DNA from: Halomonas sp. PR-M31
Lineage (GTDB): Bacteria; Pseudomonadota; Gammaproteobacteria; Pseudomonadales; Halomonadaceae
Direction of reading: 5' to 3'
Assembly: GCF_001039575.1 (NCBI RefSeq)
Contig: NZ_JIBT01000006.1
Location: forward strand, 60,152-124,151
DNA length: 64,000 nt
Of the stretch, positions 11,006 through 22,713 are shown piece after piece. The notes below the pieces were generated by a model. That model saw nothing but the letters and a program-made list of their open reading frames with translations. It was not told the origin of the DNA and made no database searches. The position numbers were made by a program, and so were the translations under genes. Numbering within the stretch: the stretch's first letter is position 1; every line of letters begins with the position of its first letter.

Positions 11006-12142
11006 TCAACCGGTGGCCAAGGCCGCCTCGATCTCGGCTTGCCTGCGCCTGGCCAGCTCCTGGCCCAGCTCGCCGCCTTTGAACCCTTCATCGACCAGTT
11101 GGCGTGGCGATACCTGGGAGGCCAGACGCCAGGCCAGAGACAGATTCGCGGCCAAGGCGTCATTTTCGAGACTGACCAGGAAAAGCAGCGGCGTGACTCG
11201 CTCGCTACGCCGCCAGGCATCGATTCTGTTCAACCAGTCAAGGATACCCTCGGCGTTTGGCCCATGCTCACTTGTCTCATTCCACAGCTCTCTTGTCAGC
11301 ATGACCTGACGCGCCAGGTCACGCCAGGCATTGGGAATACGCAGGCGCTCCTCCAAAACCTGGCGCACTGGATCGTCAAGATGCTCACAGAGTCGCGCCC
11401 AGCGCCAGCGCGCCAGCTGGCCGTTATCCTCCGGCAGACGTTCCATACGTGCCAGAGCCGCCTCTAGCCCGGCGTTTTCGGCAAGTTCGGGCATCAATGC
11501 TTCAAGCGCTTCACAATCGCGTAGGGTTTCAAAGTAGGCTTGGGGACAAGGTTCACCGAGAGCCTTTTCGGTCTCCTGCCAGACCCGCTCCGCAACCAGA
11601 TGGGCAATTTCGCCGTTCAGCGCAAGCTGGCGCATCAGGGCCAGGGTGTCCTCGGCAATGACGAACCCAAGCCTCTGATAGCGGGCCAGGAAACGCGCGG
11701 TGCGCAGCACTCGCAGCGGGTCCTCGACGAAGGCCAGTGAGACGTGCCGCAGCACGTGGGCTTCTAGATCCCGCTGACCCTGGAACGGATCGATCAGTTC
11801 GCCATCAAGAGTCTCGGCCATGGCGTTGATGGTCAGATCTCGTCGGGCCAGATCCTCTTCCAGGGTGACCTCGGGGCTTGCGTGCACCTCGAAGCCAGTA
11901 TAGCCGTGGCCCTGCTTGCGCTCGGTGCGGGCCAGCGCGTATTCCTCTTGCGTAACTGGATGCAGAAACACGGGAAAATCTCGCCCGACGGGCTTGAAGC
12001 CGCGCTTGCGCATGGCTTGCGGTGTCGCACCGACCACCACCCAGTCCTGATCCACCACCGGCCAGCCGAGACGTGAATCCCTTACCGCACCGCCAACGCG
12101 ATAGACGTTGAGCCCCTTGATCGCCGAATCCCTGCCGGTCAC
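11006..12142 (-). CDS. cca: CCA tRNA nucleotidyltransferase
   Basis: This enzyme adds or repairs the 3'-terminal CCA of tRNAs without a template. The head domain shows [20 protein letters not shown] with the DxD-type metal site in DQDWVVVG, then [10 protein letters not shown] and [16 protein letters not shown]. At 378 residues it is shorter than the 412-residue E. coli protein and I see no C-terminal HD phosphohydrolase motif. The start is a GTG at 12142 that overlaps the glpE stop (GTGA), giving translational coupling. A longer in-frame stretch upstream lies inside glpE and looks non-native. Confidence 0.94.
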   Translation of the reverse strand: MTGRDSAIKGLNVYRVGGAVRDSRLGWPVVDQDWVVVGATPQAMRKRGFKPVGRDFPVFLHPVTQEEYALARTERKQGHGYTGFEVHASPEVTLEEDLARRDLTINAMAETLDGELIDPFQGQRDLEAHVLRHVSLAFVEDPLRVLRTARFLARYQRLGFVIAEDTLALMRQLALNGEIAHLVAERVWQETEKALGEPCPQAYFETLRDCEALEALMPELAENAGLEAALARMERLPEDNGQLARWRWARLCEHLDDPVRQVLEERLRIPNAWRDLARQVMLTRELWNETSEHGPNAEGILDWLNRIDAWRRSERVTPLLFLVSLENDALAANLSLAWRLASQVSPRQLVDEGFKGGELGQELARRRQAEIEAALATG

Positions 12143-12465
12143 CGCGCCACTCGCTGAGGATGTCTGACTTCCCAGTCGACGAAGCCGCCATCCAGACTGT
12201 AGACCTGATCGAAGCCCTGTCCCGCCAGCCAGCTTGCCGCCTGTTGGCTGGAGTGCCCGTGATAGCACACCACGACCAGGGGTTGCTCTCGAGAGATATC
12301 CTTTAACAGATCGCCTACCGTGGTGTTGTCGAGATGACGACTGCCGGGAATATGGCCCTGGGCATAGCTCAAGGGATCGCGAATATCCACCAGGGTCAGC
12401 GGCTGAGCATCGTCCAGCCACTGTTTCAAAGTAGCATGATCGAGATGTTCGAAAGATTGGCTCAT
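12139..12465 (-). CDS. glpE: Thiosulfate sulfurtransferase GlpE (rhodanese)
   Basis: This small single-domain rhodanese of 108 residues transfers sulfur from thiosulfate to cyanide or thioredoxin-type acceptors. The active-site loop [11 protein letters not shown] contains the catalytic cysteine and the GlpE-type CYHGxSS signature. [18 protein letters not shown] is the typical rhodanese entry motif. I prefer the ATG at 12465, with GAAGGTG just upstream, over the in-frame GTG at 12471. It lies between apaH (22 bases upstream) and cca (overlapping). Pseudomonads keep a similar apaH-glpE-cca arrangement. Confidence 0.93.
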   Translation of the reverse strand: MSQSFEHLDHATLKQWLDDAQPLTLVDIRDPLSYAQGHIPGSRHLDNTTVGDLLKDISREQPLVVVCYHGHSSQQAASWLAGQGFDQVYSLDGGFVDWEVRHPQRVAR

Positions 12466-12487
12466 GAGCACCTTCTACGTGATGTGA

Positions 12488-13312
12488 TTAATCTTGCTGG
12501 CTGGGCTCGCTGATGCGTTGGCCACTGTCGAGATTCAAAGCGGTCAGGCTGCCGCCCCAGACACAGCCGGTATCCAGCGCCTCGGCTCGTACAGCGGTAT
12601 CCGGTGTCTGTCCTTGCAAGGCCGCCCAGTGGCCAAAAAGAATGTGGGGATCGTCTTCTCGAGGATAGGTGAACCAGGGATGAAACCCAGGAGGTGCCGA
12701 ATCGAGCCCTTCCTTGGCATCAAAATCAAGGGTGCCGTCCGCGGCGATGAAGCGCATGCGGGTGAACGCATTGACGATCATGCGCAGGCGATCGATGCCC
12801 TCAAGGCTGTCATCCCAGCGAGACGGCGAATTGCCGTACATGCATTCCAGGAAAGACCCCGAGCGCCCGCCTCCCAGTACCGCTTCGGCCTCCCGGGCGA
12901 GCGCCCGTGCCTTATCGAGAGACCATTGAGGCAGCACGCCGGCGTGGGTCATCAGCCTGCGTCGGTCACTGTCGCTATCGTCATCGACCCACAAGGGCTG
13001 GGCCTGCAGCCAGTCGAGGAGCGTTTCACGATCCGGCGCCGCGAGAATATCGTCCAAGGTGTCGGATCGCTTGGTGGAGGCTCCCCCCCTAGCGACCGCC
13101 AATAGATGCAGATCATGATTGCCCAGCACCACTCGCGCCGCCTCGCCCAGATCACGCACTTCGCGCAAGCACTCCAGGGAGCCTGGACCGCGATTGACCA
13201 AGTCGCCGGCCAACCATAGGCGATCCCGGCGCGGATCGAAGCTCAAGCGCTCCAGTAGTGCGACGAATTCACGGTGGCAACCCTGAAGGTCACCGATGGC
13301 ATAGGTTGTCAT
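12488..13312 (-). CDS. apaH: Bis(5'-nucleosyl)-tetraphosphatase, symmetrical
   Basis: ApaH hydrolyses Ap4A to two ADP and also removes Np4 caps from RNA. The protein has 274 residues and the metallophosphatase signatures are complete: YAIGDLQGCH at the N-terminus, LAGDLVNRGPGS and VVLGNHDLHLL, with the later THAGVLPQW. It is fifth in the minus-strand run from lptD, 39 bases after apaG. Confidence 0.97.
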   Translation of the reverse strand: MTTYAIGDLQGCHREFVALLERLSFDPRRDRLWLAGDLVNRGPGSLECLREVRDLGEAARVVLGNHDLHLLAVARGGASTKRSDTLDDILAAPDRETLLDWLQAQPLWVDDDSDSDRRRLMTHAGVLPQWSLDKARALAREAEAVLGGGRSGSFLECMYGNSPSRWDDSLEGIDRLRMIVNAFTRMRFIAADGTLDFDAKEGLDSAPPGFHPWFTYPREDDPHILFGHWAALQGQTPDTAVRAEALDTGCVWGGSLTALNLDSGQRISEPSQQD

Positions 13313-13351
13313 GATCGCTTTTTCAAACCTGATGAATGCGGTGGAAAGTGT

Positions 13352-13735
13352 TCAATGCACCTGATTGGGGCCCGCCAGACGAAACGGCGGAATGGCGACT
13401 TCGAAGGATCGATGTACGGAGGTATCCACACAGGTGTAAGCGCCCTCCATGACCCCAACCGGACAATCCAATACCGCGCGACTGGTGTAACGAAAGTTCT
13501 GACCTGGCCCGATCATGGGCTGCTTGCCGACCACGCCCTTGCCGCGCACCTCCTGTACCTTGCCGCTGCCCTGAGTGATCTTCCAGTAGCGGGCCAGGAG
13601 CTGAACCGGGTGAGAGGAGTGGTTGTGTACCGTGATGGTATAGCTGAACACGAAACGCTGCTCGGTCACCGACGACTCATCGGCACGATAAGCTGGCTCT
13701 ACATCGACCTGCACGTCCTGACCTTGTTCACTCAT
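13352..13735 (-). CDS. apaG: ApaG protein (Co2+/Mg2+ efflux-associated, DUF525)
   Basis: This is a 127-residue beta-sandwich protein of the ApaG/F-box-like fold. The molecular role in bacteria is unclear, though mutants show altered cobalt resistance and Mg2+ efflux. Family motifs are visible: VQVDVEPAYRADESS, YTITVHNHSSHPVQLLARYW and the glycine-rich KVQEVRGKGVVGKQP. The start overlaps the rsmA stop by four bases (ATGA), so the two are translationally coupled. Confidence 0.96.
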   Translation of the reverse strand: MSEQGQDVQVDVEPAYRADESSVTEQRFVFSYTITVHNHSSHPVQLLARYWKITQGSGKVQEVRGKGVVGKQPMIGPGQNFRYTSRAVLDCPVGVMEGAYTCVDTSVHRSFEVAIPPFRLAGPNQVH

Positions 13736-14535
13736 GCGCCTTCTCCCGCCAGATGATTGGCGATGTTCACAAACTCGGCCACGCTCAATGTCTGCGGCCG
13801 GCGACCCGGATCGATGTCCAGGGACTCGAGAGTGGCAACATCGATACGTTGCTTGAGATTATTGCGCAGCGTCTTGCGCCGCTGTCCGAAGGCTTCCCGC
13901 ACCACGTCGGCAAACAACCCCTCGTCCCTTGCCGGATTGGGCAGCGTCTCATGGGGGACTAGCCGAACGATAGCGGATTCGATCTTGGGCTGGGGCACGA
14001 AGGCCTCCGGCGGCACGCTGAACAGCGAATCCACCCGACAATGGTACTGGGCCATGACCGACAATCGCCCCCAATCACTGCCGCCCGGTGCCGCCGCCAG
14101 ACGCTCAACCACCTCTTTTTGCAGCATGAAATGCATGTCGGCTACCGCCCCTCGCGTTGCGAGCAGATGAAAGATCAGCGGTGTCGAGATGTTGTAGGGC
14201 AGATTGCCTGCGATACGCAGCAAAGGTCCCTCTCCCTTGAGGGCAGCGAAATCAAAGGTCAATGCATCGCCTTCGTGGATCACAAACTCAGGATAGTTGA
14301 AGAATTGAACGCGCAGGCCAGGAATCAGGTCTCGGTCGAGCTCGATCACCTCGAGCTTGCCGGCAGCTTCGAGCAGCGGTTCCGTCAGGGCACCTTGACC
14401 CGGACCTATCTCGATCAGACGCTGATCGGGCCGCGGGGCAATGGTTTTCACGATACGAGAAATGATACCGGGGTCACGCAGAAAATTCTGACCGAAGCGC
14501 TTGCGCGCTCGTGGCGTTGGGGGGCGAGATGCCAT
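13732..14535 (-). CDS. rsmA: 16S rRNA (adenine1518/1519-N6)-dimethyltransferase
   Basis: RsmA (KsgA) dimethylates two adjacent adenosines in the 3' hairpin of 16S rRNA late in 30S assembly. It has 267 residues of the Rossmann methyltransferase fold. RKRFGQNFLRDPGIISRIV is the diagnostic N-terminus, IEIGPGQGALTEPLL is the S-adenosylmethionine loop and IAGNLPYNISTPL is motif IV. It lies between pdxA (27 bases upstream) and apaG (overlapping), the standard gammaproteobacterial order. Confidence 0.98.
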   Translation of the reverse strand: MASRPPTPRARKRFGQNFLRDPGIISRIVKTIAPRPDQRLIEIGPGQGALTEPLLEAAGKLEVIELDRDLIPGLRVQFFNYPEFVIHEGDALTFDFAALKGEGPLLRIAGNLPYNISTPLIFHLLATRGAVADMHFMLQKEVVERLAAAPGGSDWGRLSVMAQYHCRVDSLFSVPPEAFVPQPKIESAIVRLVPHETLPNPARDEGLFADVVREAFGQRRKTLRNNLKQRIDVATLESLDIDPGRRPQTLSVAEFVNIANHLAGEGA

Positions 14536-14562
14536 GGGAAAAAAGAGTCCTTGCTTGCCTAT

Positions 14563-15588
14563 TTAGGGTCTAGAGGAGGCATTGGCCATTTCGATCGCCA
14601 TGTCGATCGCCACCTGCAGGCTACCGATATCCACGTTGCCGCTAGCGGCAAGGTCCAGCGCGGTGCCATGATCCACTGACGTGCGCACGATAGGCAAGCC
14701 AAGGGTAATATTGGCAGCGCGTCCGAAGCCTGCGTACTTCAAGACCGGCAGCCCTTGATCGTGATACATGGCCAGCACTGCATCCGCCTCATCGAGATGT
14801 CTGGGCGTAAAAAGAGTATCCGCCGGCAAGGGGCCCTCCAGCAATAGCCCTTCTTCACGCAGCCGGGCCAGCGCCGGGATGATCGTATCGATCTCCTCTC
14901 GACCCAGGTGCCCGCCTTCACCGGCGTGAGGATTCAAGCCGCATACAGCAATACGCGGCTGGGAGACATCGAAATAGCGCGTGAGATCACGGGCAAGAAT
15001 ACGTAGCACCCGGCTAAGGCCATCGACGGTGATGGCATCCGCCACCGCCCGCAGCGGCAAGTGCGTGGTTGCCAGGGCCACCCGCAGCTCTCTCTTCATG
15101 GCGCGAGCTGTAGCGCGGGTAGCCAGCATCATCACCACTTCTTCGCTGCCGCAGGCGTCCCGCAGATATTCCGTATGACCGGTGAAATGCGGATGACCGC
15201 CCTCGATGATCACGCCCTTGTGCAGTGGCGCCGTCACCATGGCCTGGGCCTGCCCTTGTCGACAGGCCTCGATCGCCCGATCCAGCACGTCAAGCACATA
15301 GCCTGCATTGGCTGGATTCAGCCGGCCCGGTTCAGTCGGCGCCGCAAGCGTCACTGGCCAGACCGGTAGCATCCCGGGACGCGAATCCGGCACCTCGTCA
15401 CTCTCCGCGAGTACGCAAAGCTCAACCTCCAGCCCTAACCCTGTAGCACGCTGCGCCAGCAGGTCCGGATCGCCGATCGCCACGATCCGCGCAGGTGACA
15501 ACACCTTGGCGCATACTAGCTTTAGTATCAGATCCGGACCGATACCCGCAGGTTCACCGCTGGTCAGCGCCAGCACCGGCGCATTCAT
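14563..15588 (-). CDS. pdxA: 4-hydroxythreonine-4-phosphate dehydrogenase
   Basis: PdxA oxidises 4-phosphohydroxy-L-threonine with NAD in de novo pyridoxal 5'-phosphate synthesis. It has 341 residues. The start motif LALTSGEPAGIGPDLILKL, the metal-ligand histidines in FTGHTEYLRD and in GLNPHAGEGGHLGREE, and the MYHDQGLPVLKYAGFG block are all present. The start overlaps the surA stop by four bases. The cofactor pathway has no obvious tie to its neighbours other than conserved gene order. Confidence 0.97.
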   Translation of the reverse strand: MNAPVLALTSGEPAGIGPDLILKLVCAKVLSPARIVAIGDPDLLAQRATGLGLEVELCVLAESDEVPDSRPGMLPVWPVTLAAPTEPGRLNPANAGYVLDVLDRAIEACRQGQAQAMVTAPLHKGVIIEGGHPHFTGHTEYLRDACGSEEVVMMLATRATARAMKRELRVALATTHLPLRAVADAITVDGLSRVLRILARDLTRYFDVSQPRIAVCGLNPHAGEGGHLGREEIDTIIPALARLREEGLLLEGPLPADTLFTPRHLDEADAVLAMYHDQGLPVLKYAGFGRAANITLGLPIVRTSVDHGTALDLAASGNVDIGSLQVAIDMAIEMANASSRP

Positions 15589-16889
15589 CCGGCGCTGTTT
15601 TCCAGACGGTTGTCGACGTAGGCTTCGTTGCGAATCTGCTGCATCCAGGTTTCCAGCTCGTCGTTGGCTTTGCGCTGGAAGAGCGTTTCGCGTATCTGGT
15701 TGCGCTGAGCCTCGTTGGTAACATCCTGCTGACGACGCTCCAGCACTTCGATCAGATGATAGCCAAAACGTGAGCGCACCGGCTGGGAAACTTCACCCAC
15801 GGGCAGCGATGTCATGGCCTCTTCGAAACCCGGCACCATCTGCCCGGGACGCACCCAACCCAGATCGCCGCCGTTGAGAGCACTGCCCCGGTCGTCGCTG
15901 ACCTCCTGGGCTACCGTGGCAAAATCCTCGCCGGAGGCGATACGCTGACGCGCCTGCTGCGCCAGGGCCTCGGCCTGCTGAGCATCCTGAGTGGGGTTGG
16001 TCTCGATGAGGATATGACGCACGCGCTGCTCGTCGACAACGGCTTGCTGTTGACTACCATCATCCCGCGCCTGCAGTTTGATCAGGTGATAACCGTTTGG
16101 GCTGCGAATCGGCTCGCTGACCTGCCCCACGCCAAGCTGTGGAATCGCGTCGGCGAATACGGCAGGAATCTCGGCGGCACGCTGCCAGCCCATGTCGCCG
16201 CCTTCCAGGGCATTGGAACCATCAGACTGAGCCGCGGCCAGTTCGGCGAAATCTGCACCGCTCTGCAACTGCTGATAAAGCGCCTCGGCTTCTCGCTGAG
16301 CTGCCTGAACCTGCTGCGGGCTCGGCGATTGGGGCAGTCCCACCAGGATATGGCCAAGCCGGTAGCGGGTATTGTCGCTACCTGTCTGCTGCTCTAGATA
16401 GCGCTGCACCTCCCGGTCGGAGACCTTGATACCACTGGCAACCCGGCGCTGCTGAAGCTGTCGCATCAGCATTTCACGGCGTATCTGCTCGCGTACTACC
16501 GCCAGGGAAAGACCGTCCGCTTCCAGGGTATCGGCAAACTGATCGAGACTCATGCCGTTGTTCTGAGCAATCGAGCGCACCGCGCGGTTGAGTTCGGTAT
16601 CGTCTACGGACAGATTGGCCTCTTCCGCCATCTGCAGCTGAATCTGCTCGACGATCATGCGCTCCAGCACCTGATTGCGCAGCGCCTGTTCGTCCGGCAC
16701 GGCGATATTGCGACCCGCAAGCTGACTGCGCGCTTGAGTGACGCGATCTTCAAGCTCGCTCGCCATGATGGCGTCATCGTTGACTACCGCCACGATGCGA
16801 TCAAGCGGCTCGGCGGCCAGCACATAGCCTGTCGCGCTCAATGTCAGTGCCAATGTCAAACCCAACGATGCAAACATGCGTTTGCCCAT
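15585..16889 (-). CDS. surA: Periplasmic chaperone and peptidyl-prolyl isomerase SurA
   Basis: SurA escorts outer-membrane proteins, including LptD encoded just upstream, to the BAM complex. This copy has 434 residues. It has a signal peptide (MGKRMFASLGLTLALTLSAT, cleavage likely after VLAAEP), an N-terminal chaperone domain with RIVAVVNDDAIMASELEDRV, and two parvulin domains (YRLGHILVGLPQ and VRHILIETNP). The start at 16889 has a TGAGGT ribosome site. An in-frame GTG at 16901 is the alternative. It follows lptD by 19 bases and overlaps pdxA. Confidence 0.97.
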   Translation of the reverse strand: MGKRMFASLGLTLALTLSATGYVLAAEPLDRIVAVVNDDAIMASELEDRVTQARSQLAGRNIAVPDEQALRNQVLERMIVEQIQLQMAEEANLSVDDTELNRAVRSIAQNNGMSLDQFADTLEADGLSLAVVREQIRREMLMRQLQQRRVASGIKVSDREVQRYLEQQTGSDNTRYRLGHILVGLPQSPSPQQVQAAQREAEALYQQLQSGADFAELAAAQSDGSNALEGGDMGWQRAAEIPAVFADAIPQLGVGQVSEPIRSPNGYHLIKLQARDDGSQQQAVVDEQRVRHILIETNPTQDAQQAEALAQQARQRIASGEDFATVAQEVSDDRGSALNGGDLGWVRPGQMVPGFEEAMTSLPVGEVSQPVRSRFGYHLIEVLERRQQDVTNEAQRNQIRETLFQRKANDELETWMQQIRNEAYVDNRLENSAG

Positions 16890-16908
16890 GCAAAACCTCA
16901 CTCACTAT

Positions 16909-19328
16909 CTAGAATTGTGTCGGTTGATAACCCGGAATGGACTCTTCGAAGAAGGCATCGGTTCCTTGACCGACACCACCCAGTCCCTTGAATACGAAGG
17001 TCAGGAAAATACCGCGATCCCTGTAGTCATCTTCGATGGTATTGGCGGTATCGTTATCCTCGAGCCATTCCCGCCAGGCAACCTGCACGCCGTAACAGCA
17101 ATCGTTCCATTGGATACCGGCCAACTGCTCGAGAGAGCGGCTGTTGGTGTTGTCATAAGTATAGCGACCGATCAGATCCAGGCTTGGCGTGGCCCGATAG
17201 GCAAAGGATACGTCGTACTCTTCCCGATCATAGCCTAGTTGATCTTCTGGATCGCCGGAGGGATCGAAGCCTTCGAGCTGCCAGCGATAGCCGAGATTGA
17301 GCACATGCCCGGCAGGATTACGGTAGCGCAGATAGGTGGCGGTACGTTCGGTCAAATTGCGGTCCGTGTCGTAGAACCACTCATAGCGGGTACTCCAGCG
17401 ATCGTTTATCTGCCAATCGAGCTGGGTCACGACCGGTGAACGGTCCCGAGTGGCGTTGTACCACCGCTCGAAGTTCGTATCCCGGTCCGGCAAGGTATCC
17501 GGGTCGCCGTCCATGTCAACATTACGGTCTTCGAAGTAGGCGCTTTGCCCCACGGCCAAAGACAGCCGCTGCCGGCCGCTGTCGTCTTCGAGAAACCGCG
17601 TGGCCAGACCATAGGAAAGCTTGTTGGTATCGCCGATCCGGTCGCGCCGGTGAAGCGATAGGGCGACCACAGCTGGCTATAGGACAAGGCCTGCTCGTCC
17701 GTATCGAAGTCCGGGAAGTCGCTTTGATCCCGCTCCGGCACATAGGCGTAGTAAAGACGCGGCTCCAGGGTCTGACGCCAATTCGAGTCGAAGGCGCTCA
17801 GGTCCCGCTCGAAGATCAGGCCGCTGTCCACGGAGCTGACCGGCACGGTGCGATTCAGATCCGTATCACGGTCGGTATTGAGCCGATCGTAGTCCAGGCT
17901 GTAGCTGGTGTTGAGCAGTTCGAAACGCGGCTCGAAAAAGCCCCAGGATACATCCTCGCGCCACCCGACCGCCGGTGCCAGGTGCACTCGGGAGCCCGTC
18001 GCCGCCTCCTCTATCGGCACCTCGGTTTCATTGATGTCGCGCCAGAAATAGGTCGCGTTGGAGCGCCACTGCTGATACAAGCCATTGTCCTGGGACCAGG
18101 CCGCATTGGCGGTCAGACTCGGCAAGCGATAAAACGGCTTGTCGTTGTCGTTCAGCGGGAATTCCATGCGCTGATAGCCCTGGGTCTTGGCTTCCAGGAA
18201 CCAGGTGTTGCCGGTGTAGTTCAGCTGAGCCAGGCGCGACAGATATTCGGTATCGTTTTCGGCGAAATTGCGCCCGAAGTCCTCGAAATAACGCCCGTCA
18301 CTGGCGGCACCGTAGCGCAGATCATAGCGCAGACGCGGCGTGAAGCGACCACGATGGGCATAGTCGATATACCAGCGATCCTCGCCTTCAAAGGCGTCTC
18401 GGGGAACGTTGGGATTGTTGTCGTCGCCACCGTCATCGTCGGATAGATAGGCACCCTCGATCTGCCCTACGTCTTCAGAAAACAGATAACGAAACTCGCC
18501 CCCCAGCAGTAGCCCATGATTGGTGAGCCAGCGCGGCGTGAGGGTGGCGTCGTAATTAGGCCCCAGATTGAAATAGTAGGGCTGGGCGTAATCGAAGGAG
18601 TCGCCGGAAAAGCCAAGGGTTGGCCACAGGAAACCTGACTGACGACGATCGTCGAGAGGAAAACGCACCCAAGGCCAATAGAAGACCGGCACATGGCCGA
18701 CTTCCAAGCGTGCGTTGGTGGCGGTGCCGACGCCTTTTTCACGATCCAGAAGCACGTCGTTGCCGATCAATCGCCACAGCTTGCTGTCCGGTTCGCAGGT
18801 GGTAAAACTGGCCTCAGACAGCCGATAACGACCATCCTCGAGCCGGGCCAGACGCTGGGCATCGCCCCGCAGACGCTGTCGATGTACGACATAGTGCGCG
18901 CCGTCGATTTGAGCGGCGTCACTGTCCAAGGCCATCTGCGCCGAATCACCGCGCACCAGCAGGCCCTGGTCACGCATCGTCAATGGCCCTTCGGCAAATA
19001 TCGTGTCCCGGGCCGCATTGACGCGCACCTGGGAGGCTTCAAGTTGACTGGTGTCGCGACGCAACACCACATCCCCTCGCAGCAGTGTCTCGCCTTCGGT
19101 GCCATACTCGGCGCTGTTCGATGAGGACAGCACCTCTTGTGGCGTTTTGCCTGGGGCAAGCTGATATTCCGGAATGACATAGCGGCCTCGACATAAGGCA
19201 TTGGCGGGGGCATCTTCACCCCAGGCCTGCCAATCGAGCTGATCTGCCGGAAGCGGCGTAGGCGGTGCCGCGTAGGCGCCGTTCGTGACCAGACCGGCGA
19301 GGGCAGTCCACAACAATCGCTTGCCCAT
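16909..19328 (-). pseudogene. lptD: LPS-assembly protein LptD, single-base frameshift
   Basis: LptD is the outer-membrane beta-barrel that, with LptE, inserts lipopolysaccharide into the outer leaflet, and it is normally essential. From 19328 there is a signal peptide (MGKRLLWTALAGLVTNGAYA), the jellyroll domain (LRGDVVLRRDTSQLEASQV) and the barrel (YWPWVRFPLDDRRQSGFLWP). The frame breaks at 17640-17650. It reads SPYRFTG and then runs to a false stop at 17427, while the true C-terminus continues in another frame as RDRIGDTNKLSYGLATRFL to 16909. One extra base (ACCGGCGCG to ACCGGCCGCG) restores about 806 residues. The span is one short of a multiple of three. An error in the sequence is the likely cause. 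Confidence 0.9.
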
Positions 19329-19480
19329 GTATCCTCGGTGTCCTTGGCGGTTGGAATCGGTATTATACAGTCCCTGTGCCGCACGTCTTCTTCTCGTGGG
19401 CATGGCGCTAACAACAGGGATTGCGCTAAGAGGTCCTCAGCATGCGGCGACCAATCGATCCCGTCAACCAAGGAGTTCTA

Positions 19481-21189
<1,709 letters not shown>

Positions 21190-21281
21190 CAGCGTCAGTG
21201 AATGAATCTATGTGCAACTATGCTGTGGCAGCCATGAGCGATCATCTGCCCGAGTAACCATCAAAAGGGAACGACAAGACA

Positions 21282-21701
21282 ATGAAAGCCAGTGTCAAAT
21301 GGACCGAGGGTCGCCAATTCGTCGCCGAATCCGGCAGCGGCCACAGCGTGGTGATCGATGGTCCACCGGATCATGGCGGTCGCAATACCGGTCCGCGCCC
21401 CATGGAAATGCTGCTGATGGGCATGGGCGCCTGCACGGCGTTCGACGTGCTCGAAATCCTGGAGAAGTCCCGAGCTCCGGTGAGCGACTGCAGCGCAAGC
21501 CTCGAGGCGGAGCGCGCCGACGACATACCCAGCGTCTTCACCAGGATTCACGTGCATTTCACCGTTATCGGCAACGGCTTGAAAGAAAGCCAGGTCAAGC
21601 GCGCCGTGGAGCTTTCCGCGGAGAAATACTGCAGCGCCTCGATCATGCTGACCCGTGGCGGCGTCGAGGTAACTCATTCCTACGAGATCGTCAGCGAATA
21701 A
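21282..21701 (+). CDS. OsmC/Ohr-family protein (YhfA-like)
   Basis: This 139-residue protein of the OsmC superfamily is usually linked to thiol-dependent peroxide defence, but the YhfA branch has no proven substrate. Two conserved cysteines are present, in MGACTAFDVLEIL and AEKYCSASIMLT, the spacing expected for the redox pair. PRPMEMLLMGMGACTAFD is the family core. An AAAGGGA ribosome site precedes the ATG. It lies between murU and speD with no evident operon link. Confidence 0.88.
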   Translation: MKASVKWTEGRQFVAESGSGHSVVIDGPPDHGGRNTGPRPMEMLLMGMGACTAFDVLEILEKSRAPVSDCSASLEAERADDIPSVFTRIHVHFTVIGNGLKESQVKRAVELSAEKYCSASIMLTRGGVEVTHSYEIVSE

Positions 21702-21896
21702 CCTTCGACTTTTTACATCGCAACGAGTGCGCCCCGTGCCAAGGATGTGCATAATACGCGCCTTTCTCAAAGGTCAGCCTTAGAGGTAGGCCAAGGGCAT
21801 ATGCCGTGGCGCGCCTTCAGTATTACGGCTTGTCTTCCTCTGCTCCGGCGTCTGTTCGCCGGCTAGTCATCCTTCGATCGATTAGGAGGTTTGAAC

Positions 21897-22691
21897 ATGA
21901 GTGGAAATCTTCGACTCCACGGGTTCAACAACCTGACCAGCTCCTTGAGCTTCAACATTTACGACATCTGCTACGCCAAGACGGAAGAACAGCGTGAAGC
22001 CTATATCGACTACATCGACGAGCTGTACAACGCCGAGCGCTTGACCCAGATATTGAAGGACGTGACCAACATCATCGGCGCCCATGTGCTCAATATCGCC
22101 CGGCAGGACTATGAGCCTCATGGCGCCAGCGTGACCATCCTGATTGCAGAGCACGAACTCGACGAAACCGATGCGGATCAGACAGTACCTGGCCCAGGAC
22201 CGCTCCCTCAAGCCGTCGTGGGTCATCTGGACAAGAGCCATGTCACGGTGCACAGCTATCCGGAATCCCACCCGGACAATGGCATCAGCACCTTTCGTCT
22301 GGACATCGATGTTTCGACCTGCGGCATGATTAGCCCGCTCAAGGCGTTGAACTATCTGATTCATAGCTTCGATTCGGACATCGTCACCACGGATTATCGC
22401 GTCCGCGGTTTTACCCGGGACGTGAATGGCCGCAAGCTGTTCATCGATCACGACATCACCTCGATCCAGGATTACCTGGCGGAGGACACCAAGCACGCCT
22501 ATCAGATGATCGATGTGAATGTTTATCAAGAGAACATGTTCCACACCAAGATGCTGTTGAAGGATTTCGACCTCGACAACTACCTGTTCGGCACGTCCCG
22601 CCGGGAGCTTACCTTCGAGGAAGCGCGGGATATCTCGAATCGGCTGCGTAACGAAATGCTCGAGATTTTTTATTCTCGCAATCTGGAGTAG
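21897..22691 (+). CDS. speD: S-adenosylmethionine decarboxylase proenzyme
   Basis: SpeD decarboxylates S-adenosylmethionine to supply aminopropyl groups for spermidine synthesis. This is the 264-residue E. coli-type enzyme. Self-cleavage to make the pyruvoyl group should occur between K113 and S114 in [20 protein letters not shown], matching the known processing site. [20 protein letters not shown] and [15 protein letters not shown] are further family blocks. The start at 21897 has an AGGAGG ribosome site. An in-frame TTG at 21891 is less likely. No speE follows here, so spermidine synthase, if present, lies elsewhere. Confidence 0.97.
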   Translation: MSGNLRLHGFNNLTSSLSFNIYDICYAKTEEQREAYIDYIDELYNAERLTQILKDVTNIIGAHVLNIARQDYEPHGASVTILIAEHELDETDADQTVPGPGPLPQAVVGHLDKSHVTVHSYPESHPDNGISTFRLDIDVSTCGMISPLKALNYLIHSFDSDIVTTDYRVRGFTRDVNGRKLFIDHDITSIQDYLAEDTKHAYQMIDVNVYQENMFHTKMLLKDFDLDNYLFGTSRRELTFEEARDISNRLRNEMLEIFYSRNLE

Positions 22692-22713
22692 GGCCGGTCA
22701 TGTCTAGCCTCGC

